Assembly (NCBI GenBank): GCA_903813345.2
Contig: CAIIXF020000002.1
Span: 5,990,001-6,054,000 of the forward strand
Reading direction: 5' to 3'
DNA: 64,000 nucleotides
DNA from: Owenia fusiformis
Taxonomy: Eukaryota > Annelida > Polychaeta > Sabellida > Oweniidae
Below the pieces are notes generated by a model that saw only the letters and a list, made by a program, of their open reading frames with translations, ran no database searches and was not told the origin of the DNA. Below are positions 22,301 through 33,800 of the stretch, one piece after another. The stretch's first letter is position 1. The number at the start of each line of letters is the position of its first letter. Both the position numbers and the translations under genes were made by a program.

Positions 22301-23899
22301 GTCATGTAAAAATACTTTGTGCCGATTGGCTAGAATCGGACACACCTTGCCTTGCGTCTATGTTTATGCTCAGACTACACTACAGCATGTAATATGCCAT
22401 GATTTAGTTATATATAGCTGTATAGCAGATTTTCTGATACATATTTTAAAAATCTAATTTTCCAGGGAAAATTGCCGGTCATTAATTGCATTATTGACCG
22501 CCACTATGACGTCATACATTACTTAGGTCGATATAGTAAAACTAGCACTAAAGCCCTTAGAACTGGCCCGGCAAGGTGGTAATAATATAATAATATTCTC
22601 GTTGACACCAACGTGAAATTATATCCCCTTCCAAACACGAAACACTGAACGCAGGTGTCTGAAGTAGACTAAAGCTGCCTTTGAAGTGCATACAAAGCTA
22701 TACGGACTCTATACATTTCCTATATTGATCCGTGTACTTTCCGTTCACGTATAGGTTTAGAAAAACAGCGCACGCTTAAACTCTCTATTGTGTGACATCT
22801 GTTATGCAGTAAACACGATACAAAAATATGTCATATTCCGCAACGAATATGGCATATTTACTTGCGGTGTATGACAGATTCACCTGCGGTATATGGCATA
22901 CACACTAACCAATGAGAACGTGATGCGGAAGTACGCAATTGTCAATTGCATCGATTGAACGAACACGTAAAACGTTATAGATTATTATAATGAATATTGA
23001 ATCAACAGTACTGTGTATCGAATATATTAACTTAGCAGAAGTATCAGTCACCAATCTCGCGTAATAAACTTACTCAATCAATCCAGGATTCATATATTAG
23101 TGCTCGACGCACTAACTATATTGGTAATCCAGCGTATAGTTTTACATTTAGAGTCGATTCTCGCAACCAATCAAATCAACGCTTTCTGTATCACGTTTTC
23201 ACCTGCAGTATATGTCATATTCACCTGCGGTATATGGCATATTCCGCAAGTGAGTATGACATATTCCGCATGTGAGTATCGGGTATTCACTGAAATCAAT
23301 GTATCGCATATTCACTGCGGAATATCGCATACTCACCTGCGGAATATGCCATATACCGCAGGTGAGTATGGCATATTCACCTGTATCACAAATACCGCGC
23401 AACCATGAATGTATGCCATATACCGCGTAACAACATCAACGAGTCACATACTTCAACACAAAAAACCAATGCTGTATATTACTGCTCGAATGATAAGCGG
23501 TTCCAAGAGATCTCGCAGAGTTCTACTATAATCACTTTACTATACCTAACCCCTAGATACGCATAAGATACTCTTTTTGTCTAATTGCATTGTTTAGTAT
23601 ATTTTTGAAAGTACCTTGAATTAACATCTAACAGTCATCCAATAAACCATCAATAAGGATCAAACAAGTAAAAAGCAAATGACATAATCATTACTAATAA
23701 CCCAAATGGGTTGCTCATGAACACCAAATGCAAGGTATAGTAGAGCGATGATGTTCTTTTTTTTATTTTCAGACTTTCTGACATGGTTAAAAAGAGAAGG
23801 ATGAATTGTATCGATCGGTGTAAAAAACAAGCTGCCTTTGAATTTAGTCATTACTATGATGATTATACTAAATGTCTTATTGAGACATGTTCATCTTAA
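19179..23899 (+). CDS. gene B: putative secreted peptide-hormone precursor, 104 aa
   Basis: Coding exons 19179-19306, 20559-20618 and 23773-23899 join with matching phases (2, 2) to 315 nt. The product begins with a signal peptide (MQSGFVLYLGLAAMLLCSA, cleavage probably near residues 20-23). A hydrophobic segment SALRDLLLAGLMTG follows, then the dibasic site KR (45-46), an acidic spacer DLPSPPSDAEDTNLIE, a tetrabasic site KKRR (69-72), and a 32-residue C-terminal peptide with four cysteines spaced C-x3-C-x17-C-x4-C (75, 79, 97, 102). Signal peptide, prohormone-convertase sites and a small disulfide-rich terminal peptide are hallmarks of neuropeptide or hormone precursors. No named family was recognised; a non-hormonal secreted cysteine peptide is the alternative. 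The coordinated phases make the exon joining strong; the function is inferred. Confidence 0.65.
19649..19843. mobile_element. short inverted-repeat element with GGCCCGTAGCCAGG ends
   Basis: The left end AGGCCCGTAGCCAGGGGGG and the right end GTCCTGGATACGGGGCTG are imperfect inverted copies enclosing C-rich homopolymer runs. It lies in a gene B intron. Confidence 0.55.
19845..20440. repeat. 84-bp minisatellite in gene B intron
   Basis: About five near-identical 84-bp units (TGTTGCATTGGGTAAATATA, TTGTCAATGATCACTGGATA, ATTGCAAATAGAACATGC), preceded by degenerate units. The period is 28 codons, so both strands stay open and give spurious ORFs of 195 and 213 residues. Confidence 0.9.
20559..20618 (+). 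CDS. gene B middle exon with dibasic site
   Basis: Acceptor CATTCCAG|T, donor GT|GTAAGT at 20619; 60 nt, phase 2 in and out. It encodes EKRDLPSPPSDAEDTNLIE. Because the exon is symmetric and divisible by three it could be skipped without a frameshift, which would remove the KR site. Confidence 0.7.
20619..21552. other. gene B intron 3, 5' part
   Basis: Intronic sequence; no exon fits the phase. GTATAAAAACGCGCATGCG at 20727-20745 superficially resembles a TATA box next to an NRF1-like site, but no supported transcript starts here. Confidence 0.3.
21553..21765 (+). mobile_element. MITE family T1, copy 2
   Basis: Terminal inverted repeats TCACACTACTATACCT and AGGCATAGTAGTGTGA are clearly visible here; internal sequence as in copy 1. 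This copy defines the family ends best. Confidence 0.85.
22440..22600. repeat. fragment of the ATTATTACCACC element family
   Basis: Matches pieces of 6400-6540 and 7727-7760: TTGCCGGTC, CCACTATGACGTCA, GGTCGATATAGTAAAA and GGCCCGGCAAGGTGGTAATA. Confidence 0.55.
22806..23440. repeat. palindromic TATGCCATAT repeat element, copy 2
   Basis: Second copy of the element at 520-1060, again with many GCGGTATATGGCATATTCCGC-like palindromes. ORFs of 102 and 67 residues on opposite strands are repeat artefacts. Confidence 0.75.
23532..23749 (-). mobile_element. MITE family T1, copy 3
   Basis: Same 200-bp element in reverse orientation (ACTATACCTAACCCCTAG to CCAAATGCAAGGTATAGTAG). It ends about 25 bases before the acceptor of the last exon of gene B. 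Confidence 0.8.
23773..23899 (+). CDS. gene B terminal exon with four-cysteine peptide
   Basis: Acceptor TTTTATTTTCAG|A. It encodes LSDMVKKRRMNCIDRCKK, then QAAFEFSHYYDDYTKCLIET and CSS before TAA. The acceptor lies only about 25 bases after a T1 MITE copy. Confidence 0.7.
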
Positions 23900-24065
23900 A
23901 ATATTAACAGCCAATGGAGACCTGGATGTGAAAGAGATAACAATTATAGCCGATTTTCAAAATTGACAATAACAAGAATTATATTTTAAATGCGCTATAT
24001 TTGATGAAAATGAATTAATGTTCCTTTACTTTAAACTGATGAAAATGTAGATGTTTGATTGACAA

Positions 24066-24071
24066 AATAAA
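24066..24071 (+). terminator. possible poly(A) signal of gene B
   Basis: AATAAA lies 167 bases after the stop codon of gene B. Confidence 0.4.
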
Positions 24072-24170
24072 TATACTATCACAAATAAAAACTGTTTTAC
24101 TGGTTAAAAATCTCAGCTGGTGAATTTATGGATTAGGAAGTATTTTAAGTAAACCGGGGTAAAAGTTGAT

Positions 24171-24380
24171 ATGGTACCATGGGGATTGAGGTCCGTGGTG
24201 CACCCCAGGTACCTAGACGATGAGGACTTACTCGTACCATATTTCAAGGCTATAGTTGGACCAAAAACACCTGGGAAGATGGTCCTAAAATTCAATCCAT
24301 GGCCTTGTGATACCACTGATTGGCTCATCCCCGGGGATATCTTATTAAAAGATATACATATCGATTTTGGGAATTTGTGA
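24171..24380 (+). other. unexplained ORF 3' of gene B
   Basis: A 69-codon frame (MVPWGLRSVVHPRYLDDEDL, KAIVGPKTPGKMVLKFNPWP) in a locally GC-richer patch. The opposite strand is also open (RTIFPGVFGPTIALKYGTS), so it may be a repeat or a decayed element. It overlaps no supported splice sites and has no recognised domain. Confidence 0.2.
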
Positions 24381-25640
24381 TGTGCCAGTTGTGAAAATCG
24401 AATTTTGTGTTACTGACAAATTATATGACGAACACAATACAATCATATGAAAAAATTAACTATAAACTAGAACAATTTTAACGACGAAAATTAGCAATTT
24501 AGGTTCTGCTCTCGTGTAATGGTTCTTGAATGATTCAATGGCGACCATACCGTTGTGAAATGACATCGTGTGACAACGTAGATCAAACAAGGCCTTTTGG
24601 ACTTATAATTGCCGTACTTCGACCTTCGTAGGGACGCGTTAACGACCTTGTGCTATCGAATATCCATTGCATTACGTGTACACACCGACATGGAGCGACC
24701 TGGACGAACTGCGAATAAAATGGACGTATTTAGACTGTTTTATGAACGAATTTAGCTAATTGTTTTAGACAGATTTTCAATGTTCAGATTTTTGTTTAAA
24801 TCAAAAAACATAATGCAGTATCACATGGAAAAATACATTCATATTTTACACGCAAAACGTTTGTATATTTCAGATATATTTGTTAATGTGCAATAAATCT
24901 GTTGCCTCTTATAATATAGAAAGTTTCTCCAATGTTATCTCTTGAAAATTACATGTTAGAGAAACATCAGAATTCAAAAAAACGTACGGTTTATTAGGCA
25001 AATGACAACCTTTTCAAGCTATACTAGCGTTTTGCGTAAAAATATGAATGTACTTTTCCGTAGGCTATTATATTGTTTTTTAGTTTTTTAGGCGTGACCC
25101 AAAAGTGGACGGTTATGAGCATGGGCCTCGTATTTTAGAACATTTCACCCCAACCAGATACATTTTTATGATTTATATGACGAGTCTGTGAACTAATTTG
25201 ATGTGACTGGGGTTGTACAAATGTATACTATGGGATCCCATGATCTCAAGTCAAGCGATCCCCTAATGAGTTTGAAACGACCCATTGGTATGAGTTTAAA
25301 AATCTGATTAACTTAGAATGTAGTTAGAAGCCTAAAACGTTTATTCATCAAAATCCAAGTTTTTTTTACAAAACAAATCTTCTCACGTCTTTTCTAAGTT
25401 CATTAGTGCACTCTTTGTGCAAAACTGAAAGATGTAGACAATGGGGAAGGAGTGATTCCTAATATATAAATATCACACCTAATGGGCGTATAATGTAGAG
25501 CTGTGTAATAAATGATGATGTAATCAAGCGTTTCATAAGTTATACCATAGGCCTTCAACAGACTCTTGAAAGCCCATGATTATACATTATACGGGAATAA
25601 TAAACACAAACATACTATAAGTAATTTGTGAGTTATTTTA
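24381..25640. other. intergenic DNA between genes B and C
   Basis: No gene seen. AT-rich single-copy-looking sequence. Confidence 0.35.
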
Positions 25641-25654
25641 CAATTATGTCTTTC

Positions 25655-27000
25655 GGAGTATGTGTCAATTTACACATAAAGATTATTTGTCAATTCACAC
25701 TTCAGGAATAATTGATAAATTACACTACAGGATTTGTCATTTTACACTTCAGAAATAATTGATAAATTACACTACAGGATTTGTCATCTTACACTTCAGG
25801 AACAATTGATAAATTACACTACAAGGTTTAATTTGCCAATTCGCACTTCAGGAATACCTGATAAATTACACTACAGGATTTGTCAATTTACACTTCCGGA
25901 ATAATTGATAAATTACACTACAGGATTAGCCAATTCATACTTCAGGAATAATTGATAAAAAATGTCAAGTCACATATCCAGAATATTAATTTATAAATTA
26001 CACTACAGGATTTGCCAATTCACACTTCAGGAATAAGTGATTTACACTACAGGATTTTTCATTTTACACTCCAGGAATAATTGATAAATTACAATACCGA
26101 ATTTTTCAATTCACACATATCCGGAATGATTTATAAATTACACTACAGGATTTGCCAATTCACACTTCAGGAATAATTGATAAATTACACTTCAGGATTT
26201 GTCATCCACACTTCAGGAATAATTGATAAATTACACTACAGGATTTGTCATCTTACACTTCAGGAATGATTGATAAATTACACTACAGGATTTGTAATCT
26301 TACACTTCAGGAATGATTGATAAATTACACTACAGGATTTGCCAATTCACACTTCAGGAATAATTGATAAATTACACTACAGTATTTGTCATTTTACACT
26401 TCAGGAATAATTGATAAATTACACTTCAGGATTTGCTAATTCACACTTCAGGAATAATTGATAAATTACACTACGGGATTTGTCATCTTACGCTTCAGGA
26501 ATGATTTATAAATCACACTACAGGATTTGCTAATTTACACTTCAGAAATAATTCATAAATTACAAGTTGTACACTACAGGAGTTGTCATTTTACACTTCA
26601 GGAATAATTGATAAATTTCACTTCAGGATTTGCTAATTTACACTTCAGAAATAATTCATAAATTACAAGTTGTACACTACAGGAGTTGTCATTTTACACT
26701 TCAGGAATAATTGATAAATTACACTTCAGGATTTGCTAATTCACACTTCAGGAATAATTGATAAATTACACTACGGGATTTGTCATCTTACACTTCAGGA
26801 ATGATTTATAAATCACACTACATGATTTGCTAATTTACACTTTAGAAATAATTCATAAATTACAAGTTGTACACTACAGGAGTTGTCATTTTACACTTCA
26901 GGAATAATTGATAAATTACACTTCAGGATTTGCTAATTCACACTTCAGGAATAATTGATAAATTACACTACAGAATTTGTCATTTTTCACTTAGGGATTT
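25655..27000. repeat. 46-bp minisatellite downstream of gene C
   Basis: Roughly 28 units of a 46-bp motif made of two related halves (TTACACTTCAGGAATAATTG and ATAAATTACACTACAGGATT), with indels. A longer higher-order block including ATTACAAGTTGTACACTACA recurs three times between 26520 and 26900. It begins about 400 bases beyond the stop codon of gene C. Confidence 0.9.
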
Positions 27001-27071
27001 TTTTCAATTTTGACTTAAAAAAGATTTGTCAGTTAACACTTCAGGAATATCAGTTATTCGCACGTCGGGAA

Positions 27072-27077
27072 TTTAAT
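27072..27077 (-). terminator. possible poly(A) signal of gene C
   Basis: ATTAAA on the minus strand about 330 bases after the stop codon. Only a candidate. Confidence 0.2.
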
Positions 27078-27406
27078 TAGGTCGTCTATTCGGGTGCATC
27101 AGTTGAGTGGCCTTTTATCAAAGGGAAACACTTTGTCAATAATTCGAGCTGACGAACTTAGAATCATATGAAGCCATTTTCAAGAAATAAGTATTTACAA
27201 ATAAAAGCAGTGATACTATTATATACACTTCAGAAATATTTTCCACTTTACACATGTCTATATCTATATAGAATCTTTATCAAATCACGTTTCAGATCTA
27301 TTTGTCAATCTACATCTCGTGAATATTTGTCAATTTACTCTTCATGAACAGTTATCGATTTTCGTTTCGGGAATATATGTTCATGCACACTTCGTATGAG
27401 GATTGA

Positions 27407-27843
27407 CTACTCAGGTATATCAGATACAGCCTGTAGTTCAATCTCACAAATCTGATACACGGATGAGGTCGATACCAGTACTGTTGCAGCATAAAGCGAG
27501 TCTCCCTCTTCACTAATTGTACAGGTCCATGTGAACTCCCCCGTACCTGGGTACTCCGGTCCGTCACAGCGTAGCATCTTTGCAGTTGTTACATTGGCTG
27601 TCGTGTCACCCGTGCTAAACACGTCAAAATCATCTGCAGCTCCACCATTTGTTGTAATCACCAATTTGAACTGAGTAAGACCAATGGCATTTGTGTAAAA
27701 CAGCAATCTCGACCCAGACACATACTGAACCTCAAAGGCGCAGACACTTTTGTCCATATCTGTCAGTGTACGGATGAGTTGTCTCTTCTCAGAGGGAAAC
27801 GTTTCCTGAACAATTGGAGCTGACGAACTTGCAAGGTTTTGTC
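27407..27843 (-). CDS. gene C exon 12: terminal fucolectin-like domain
   Basis: Acceptor GTTGTAG, stop TAG at 27409-27407. It encodes 145 residues including DKSVCAFEVQYVSGSRLLFY, MLRCDGPEYPGTGEFTWTC and VYQICEIELQA. The cysteine pattern and the closing ICEIEL recall the C-terminal half of F-type lectins, but the fucose-binding residues could not be confirmed. Confidence 0.75.
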
Positions 27844-30800
27844 CTACAACAGGAATTTTTTTATTTATGAGATACGTTTAAATGAGCTCCAGCTTTTGGG
27901 TGTTTAGACATCACCATTTAAGTAAATGGGAATAGTATAAAACTATATTGGGAAAGTTCAACTAAACACGTACACATACCGAATGATATTCGATATATAA
28001 ATACCGTTATCAACATCATTAAAATATATAGAATGTGCCAAAAAATACAACCCAAACAAATGATAATAACTCAGTCACCAAGTATGAGTTTCAATGTTAT
28101 TCGATTCTACTAAGTTTCATTTGTCTAATTTCAATATGAGATCCTAAAATGATTGAGTATTTTGTTACTCAATTTGTTGGGCGCCGTACAGTCAGTTCCA
28201 GTAACTCACTCAACATTCAAAAATAAAAATCTCAAAAATCGTATATCTTTGATTTCCAAAATAATTGTTGAGGGGGTTATTAAGATGTTAATACACATTT
28301 TAACATATTAATTTTGAGAACATCTCGAATCCATTCTCAACAAAGCGTTCGCGAGTATAAGTAAGTATTCGAAATGTTTGAATTCGGGATGATAAAAGGA
28401 CGTTACGATGTACCGCTCCTTAACAATTTCCTTTTGGAACAAGATATAGAATAAAAAGCATATTCCTCTTATTTACACACTGACACATGCCACCGAATGT
28501 TACTTAGTAAATATCTCTGTTTTAAATAGTTTTTTGAACGTTGCTCTCTACGGGTGCCATTTTTAATAATTGAACAACAAAACTGAACATCTTGCTTTTC
28601 TAAATTGATAAGTTTCTTGGAATACAACATAACTGTTAATGGCTTGAGTCATTAATAATACTTTCCCTAGTGATCCCATGATAAATAGACAGTAACTGGG
28701 TCAATGTTTTATGTTCAACCTGGTTTTCATGACTTTCATGATATGACATAAGTTGACAATTATGTAGGAAATTTCAATTCCAAATGTCAGCGTGTAAAAC
28801 TCGTGTCTTTCACAATATTTAGCCTTTTATCATGAAAGATCGCCAAAAACTGCATGTACCTTTCAAGGAGACGATATGTTTTTAAGAGATGTAAGCTATT
28901 TTTGACTCAAAAAGAATTCAAATCACCAACTATTATCTTGATTGCACAAGACGAAACTCCCATTCCGGCGATCACTTTAGTAACCATAAGTATAAGTTAA
29001 AATGACACAGACTCACCAGGTTAGATGATAAACCGTTTCGAGGATTGATGATTTGAGTTAGATATTGGATATTTATATAAATGCAAGTTGGCATGTCTAA
29101 TTTTTCAAAATTCCCTTTCACTTGGAAAGGATTCTGAATTAAAAGAAAATATAGATAAAATATATATATATATAAGCCCTATAGATGAATATCATATAGG
29201 AGAATATCATCTCCATCTGCAACCATGGTCATGTGGTAAGAAAGAGTGATATTTATTTATCGAAATTGGCTTATTTTGTAGTTTAGTATTTATATGAAAA
29301 ACTATTATCAAACATGTATAACCTGTGAAGATTTGAATTTCACTCATCCCTGGTGCTATTTCTAACGCCTCGATATTCACAATTTCCTCGATTGTGAACT
29401 TTACAGACTTCACCAAACGAGTGTATGGTAAAGGAAGGGTTGTCCATCGAAAACTTCCACATTCAAATTCATCAAAATACATGAAAACTTGCGAACTGAC
29501 CTACAAATAGAAAACCTACATGACAACCTGATACAAAAAGAAAACACTATTTTGAGGCTCTATTTGAAGGTCTTTAATAATGTATACATGTACTCTACGC
29601 CCTTCTACTGTTGGCCCTTAACTTGTTTTTGGTTTAAAATGGTATAAATAGGTCTGCAAGTGGCAGCAGTGGTTAAGTGGAGAAACGTTGGAAATATGGC
29701 ACAATAGTTTAGCAACCTCTTCATTTTTCTTTATTCCAAGCATAAAATAATCAGGTGACATTAATGAACCTAAAAGGAACTCAATAGAACGATGCAAATT
29801 TAAAGGAAAATTTTTCTCGGGTGTAAGCATTCTTTTATTTTGTAGGTAACACTTGTACGTACTCGGTTAGATATGTTGTTTCGGTGAAATACATTATTTT
29901 CACAATGAAAAAAAAACAATTATAAACATATTTTGTCATGTTCCATTTAATATGAAATTAAGAGAGTTGTTAAGGGGTGTGGCCTAATAAATGACGTCAT
30001 CGACTCTCTTCATAGGTCGTTATCTAATTGGCTGATCAAATGGCTGGTAAGATAACAAAAATAAATATGTCTGCGCATGCGTGGGTGCCTCCCATCATTT
30101 GAAATAATTGATTTTGCCTCTTCTTATGCAGTATATCTGTATATTTGTTCGTCTTGCAATCAAAAATATTAATAAAGAGAATAAACATGTTAAATCTTCA
30201 TTTGCACCGGATCCGGAGATCTGCTACAGATTGACATCCCAATTTTTTTTTTTTTATGCAACTTTGAGGTGTCTCGAAACATAAAACACCTTTGGCTACT
30301 ACCTCTGGTGCAACTTATAAAAAGGGTTTCTTACTGAAAGTCCCAATTTCAAACTTGACGACGCATCGTACAGTTCGACAAGTACTTTCTTGTGCTGACT
30401 GTTCCTTGCACATCTGTTTGCGTATTTGATCACGTGTACCCAATATTCCGCATCTAACGTAATCAAAATCCACTGGTCGACCCACGTGTTGTATTGAAAA
30501 GCGAAATTGACAATGAGTGTCCCGTCAACTGCATTAGGTGGATACAAAGCTCCATTGAATTGAGTTGATGACGTCGCAGTCCCAATTAAAGCAGCCTGGT
30601 TAGTCAATGGTCCAAAATCTGCAAACAAAGTTCTCAAAGGATTGGTATCGATATGGTGGACTTTTTGAACACAAGTTTCTCTTCAACCAGTGGACAAAAA
30701 ATTCTAAAAATGTTACACCCCGTCAATCTAATGGTCATCTTTTAAATGGTAACAATATAATTTGAAAAAATATATACTTTTCCTTATATTGTTTTAGAAA

Positions 30801-33800
30801 ACATCGGTCACTTCTTTTGTTCTTGGTATCATATGATCGGAATGAAATGAAACATCTTTCCAAACCTCATTGGAACAAAATGACATAATTAGGTGTCTCA
30901 ATAATGTAATTGTACAAAGGAAATTTTGGTTGATTTTAAAAATGTATCTTGTTAAAGAAATAAAAGGTTTATCTTTATCTATTTTGGGAGGGGGTTGTTT
31001 TAATACCTTCTCTTAAATCAACAGAAATTCCTTGGTATAACTATAATATTGAGAGGTCTGAGAAAATGTTGTGTCTGCTTTTTTGTTCCAACAAGGTTCG
31101 GAGAGACATTTTATTTTATTCTCAAAAACAAAAGAATTGTTAACAAAAACAGATATATAAAATATATTTAAATAATTTTCGCATTAAATTGTTGTCAATC
31201 AGTCAACATTACACAAAGGACCGTGTTTTTTATAGAATGTTTTCAATAATTGATTTAAGAGAAAAACATTGTTTAATTCAGTCCACCATATCGATACCTA
31301 TCCTTTCGTCAAATGTAAGTACATATGGCTGCTTATATGTTTGCTTTATTCAGTTACGAGAATTTTAATCAGTATAAAGTTTAGTATTATGTTGCTGGTT
31401 GCACAGATATTTGCTTTCTCTATTGACCTATGTTAATTATCTTATAATGTTTATATTATTTCAACCAATATACCTACTATTGGTTATGATTGGTTTTAAA
31501 ATCTAGGGACACCATGTTTATTTACCTTACATCAATTTTATATTTTATAAGTTACCTGCAATTATGTCGAGTTCCACAATTCCAAATGGCTCTTTTGATT
31601 TCACATAAGCTTCAATGAACGTAATCTTTACCCAACTGGCAAGAACGGGTGGGTCAAATCGCACAGACTCCCAGCTATGTTGGTCCGTCGGCTCCATATC
31701 GAACATATCCATCTAGTATAGACAATAATTTAAGTAATACAGGTACTATATTTTTATTTTGTATATTTATTTACCTCTAATCACTAGAGAGTTACAATTA
31801 TAAAGTTACAAATTGAAATAATGAATAAAAATACACATATTTTAAAATAGTGAACAGTGCTACATCCCCAGTTGAAATGAAACCTCAATAGTGACCGATG
31901 CCATCTTCCCCAAGGTCGATAGCTCAGGACCAAAATACGAAGTGTCAAAAAGTGTCCGAACGTCCAAATACAAGACAGGATATGCATTCAAACAAGACAA
32001 TGTAATTTACTTCAAATCATCATAAATACCTTGGTTGTTAACCCGTCGCTGAAATCCATCTTGACTTTGCGAGCTTGCGTCAAGAGGCTCTCGCGATTCT
32101 GGATCATGCTGATCTCTTTAACCCAAAATGACCTTGCCAAAGTCACGTTAACCCATGCGCCAACATTTTCTAAAGAATTACAAATGGAGCATAATTGTTC
32201 CTTCAAATGGAGTAAGACGGCAGCAAAATATGACAACTGTAAAGTATAGCATGGGGAATATGACAATTGATCATATCGATTTTTAAATCGATTGCGAAAT
32301 AAACTAAAATGGCCATATTTTTATTTGGTGATAACGTTTCAAAAATGCTCTATTTCACATATATTTATTGCTGGAGATTATGGTGTTTAAACTGCTTCTT
32401 TATTCGGTACATTAAATATTCCATAAATACCAAATAAAACAAACAATTTACCAAACCTTTACCAAATCGATCGAATGTTTTTTATTTTATCGAATGTAAT
32501 AATCTATACAATTTATATTCGCTAAATAGTTTCACTTGTTCTTTGTGTTGGCATTCACATTTTGATATTTATAGACAGTGTACATGTATTTGTGTGATGC
32601 AGCGAATCTGTTTGTTTTCCTTAACGCACGTATAATTCAATTAATTATTTGTACATTTGGTATTTCAATTATTTATATTCGGTAAATACCGAATGCCACA
32701 TTCGATAAATTTCGTTATTCTTCGATACTTTACGAGACTTTCAGTCACGTGATATATTTGAACGATGTAGAATAGCTGCGCGGCCATTTTGCAAATCTCG
32801 AGGTCACGTGACAAAATATCGAACAACAACGAAAGTTATCGAATATTACTTTATTGCATTCGGTAAATAGCAAATTAGTTTTCGGTAAAATGCATTAACT
32901 ATGTCATAGAAAAATAAACCATTCGGTAAATATAGGCAAACTTATTTTGGTAGGGTTCAAATAGAAATTCCATATTGTGCATATAATGTGTTACTCTTAA
33001 AGACATGTTAATGAGACTTCTCCGTGGCATTTTTTCTTTATTCCTTTTTGTTTTGATTTTTTTACACCATAACATTAACTAACTACTCAATATGCAACTT
33101 TTCACCACGTAGAATTTTAAAATATTAAGTTTGAAAATTCCATTTTTATAATGGAGCTCAATGGGAAAAATGACATAATTTGGATTATTTTCAAACGTAG
33201 CGGCGCGATTTTCTTGAAATTGACAGATATAATAAATATTGGTAAGACAAAATGTTTGAAGAAAAATGAAGAAAATTCACCGTCCTGGTTACGCAAAATA
33301 TAGAAAAACGTGAAATAATCATAAAAACCTGTAAAAATAGATTGAAGGGGGTGATATTCATTTTAATGTGCCTTTCACTACTACAGGGTAACCATAGTTT
33401 TGGTAATGGTTTACTAATTCTAAAAGCATATCTTCAAGCATGTGTATCAAGCGGAAGTAATACAATAAGTGAGTTATCATTAATTGGAATGGTATTATTA
33501 TATTCCTTAGCAATGATGACAAAAAGGTAAAATCAATCATATCACATACTAGTTCTTACCATCAAATCGATCTGTTATAATGCATATTAAACAATATAGC
33601 AGTAGATCTTCAAATTCAAGAATTGAGCTAAATTGTAAGATAAAAGATAAATTGCTAATCTCTCTGTCACTATAATCCCTTTCTCTGAATCATACTAAAT
33701 TATAATATTTCGGTATGCTTATTTTAGCTGCTGTAGTTTAGGTCACTTGATGAGATATTCAGTAACATGCTGTCACTAGAGACAAAACTTGACACTAAAT

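Noticed and set aside
25655..27000. Possible CRISPR array
   Set aside because: The repeats are contiguous degenerate minisatellite units without unique spacers, in a eukaryotic intron-containing context.
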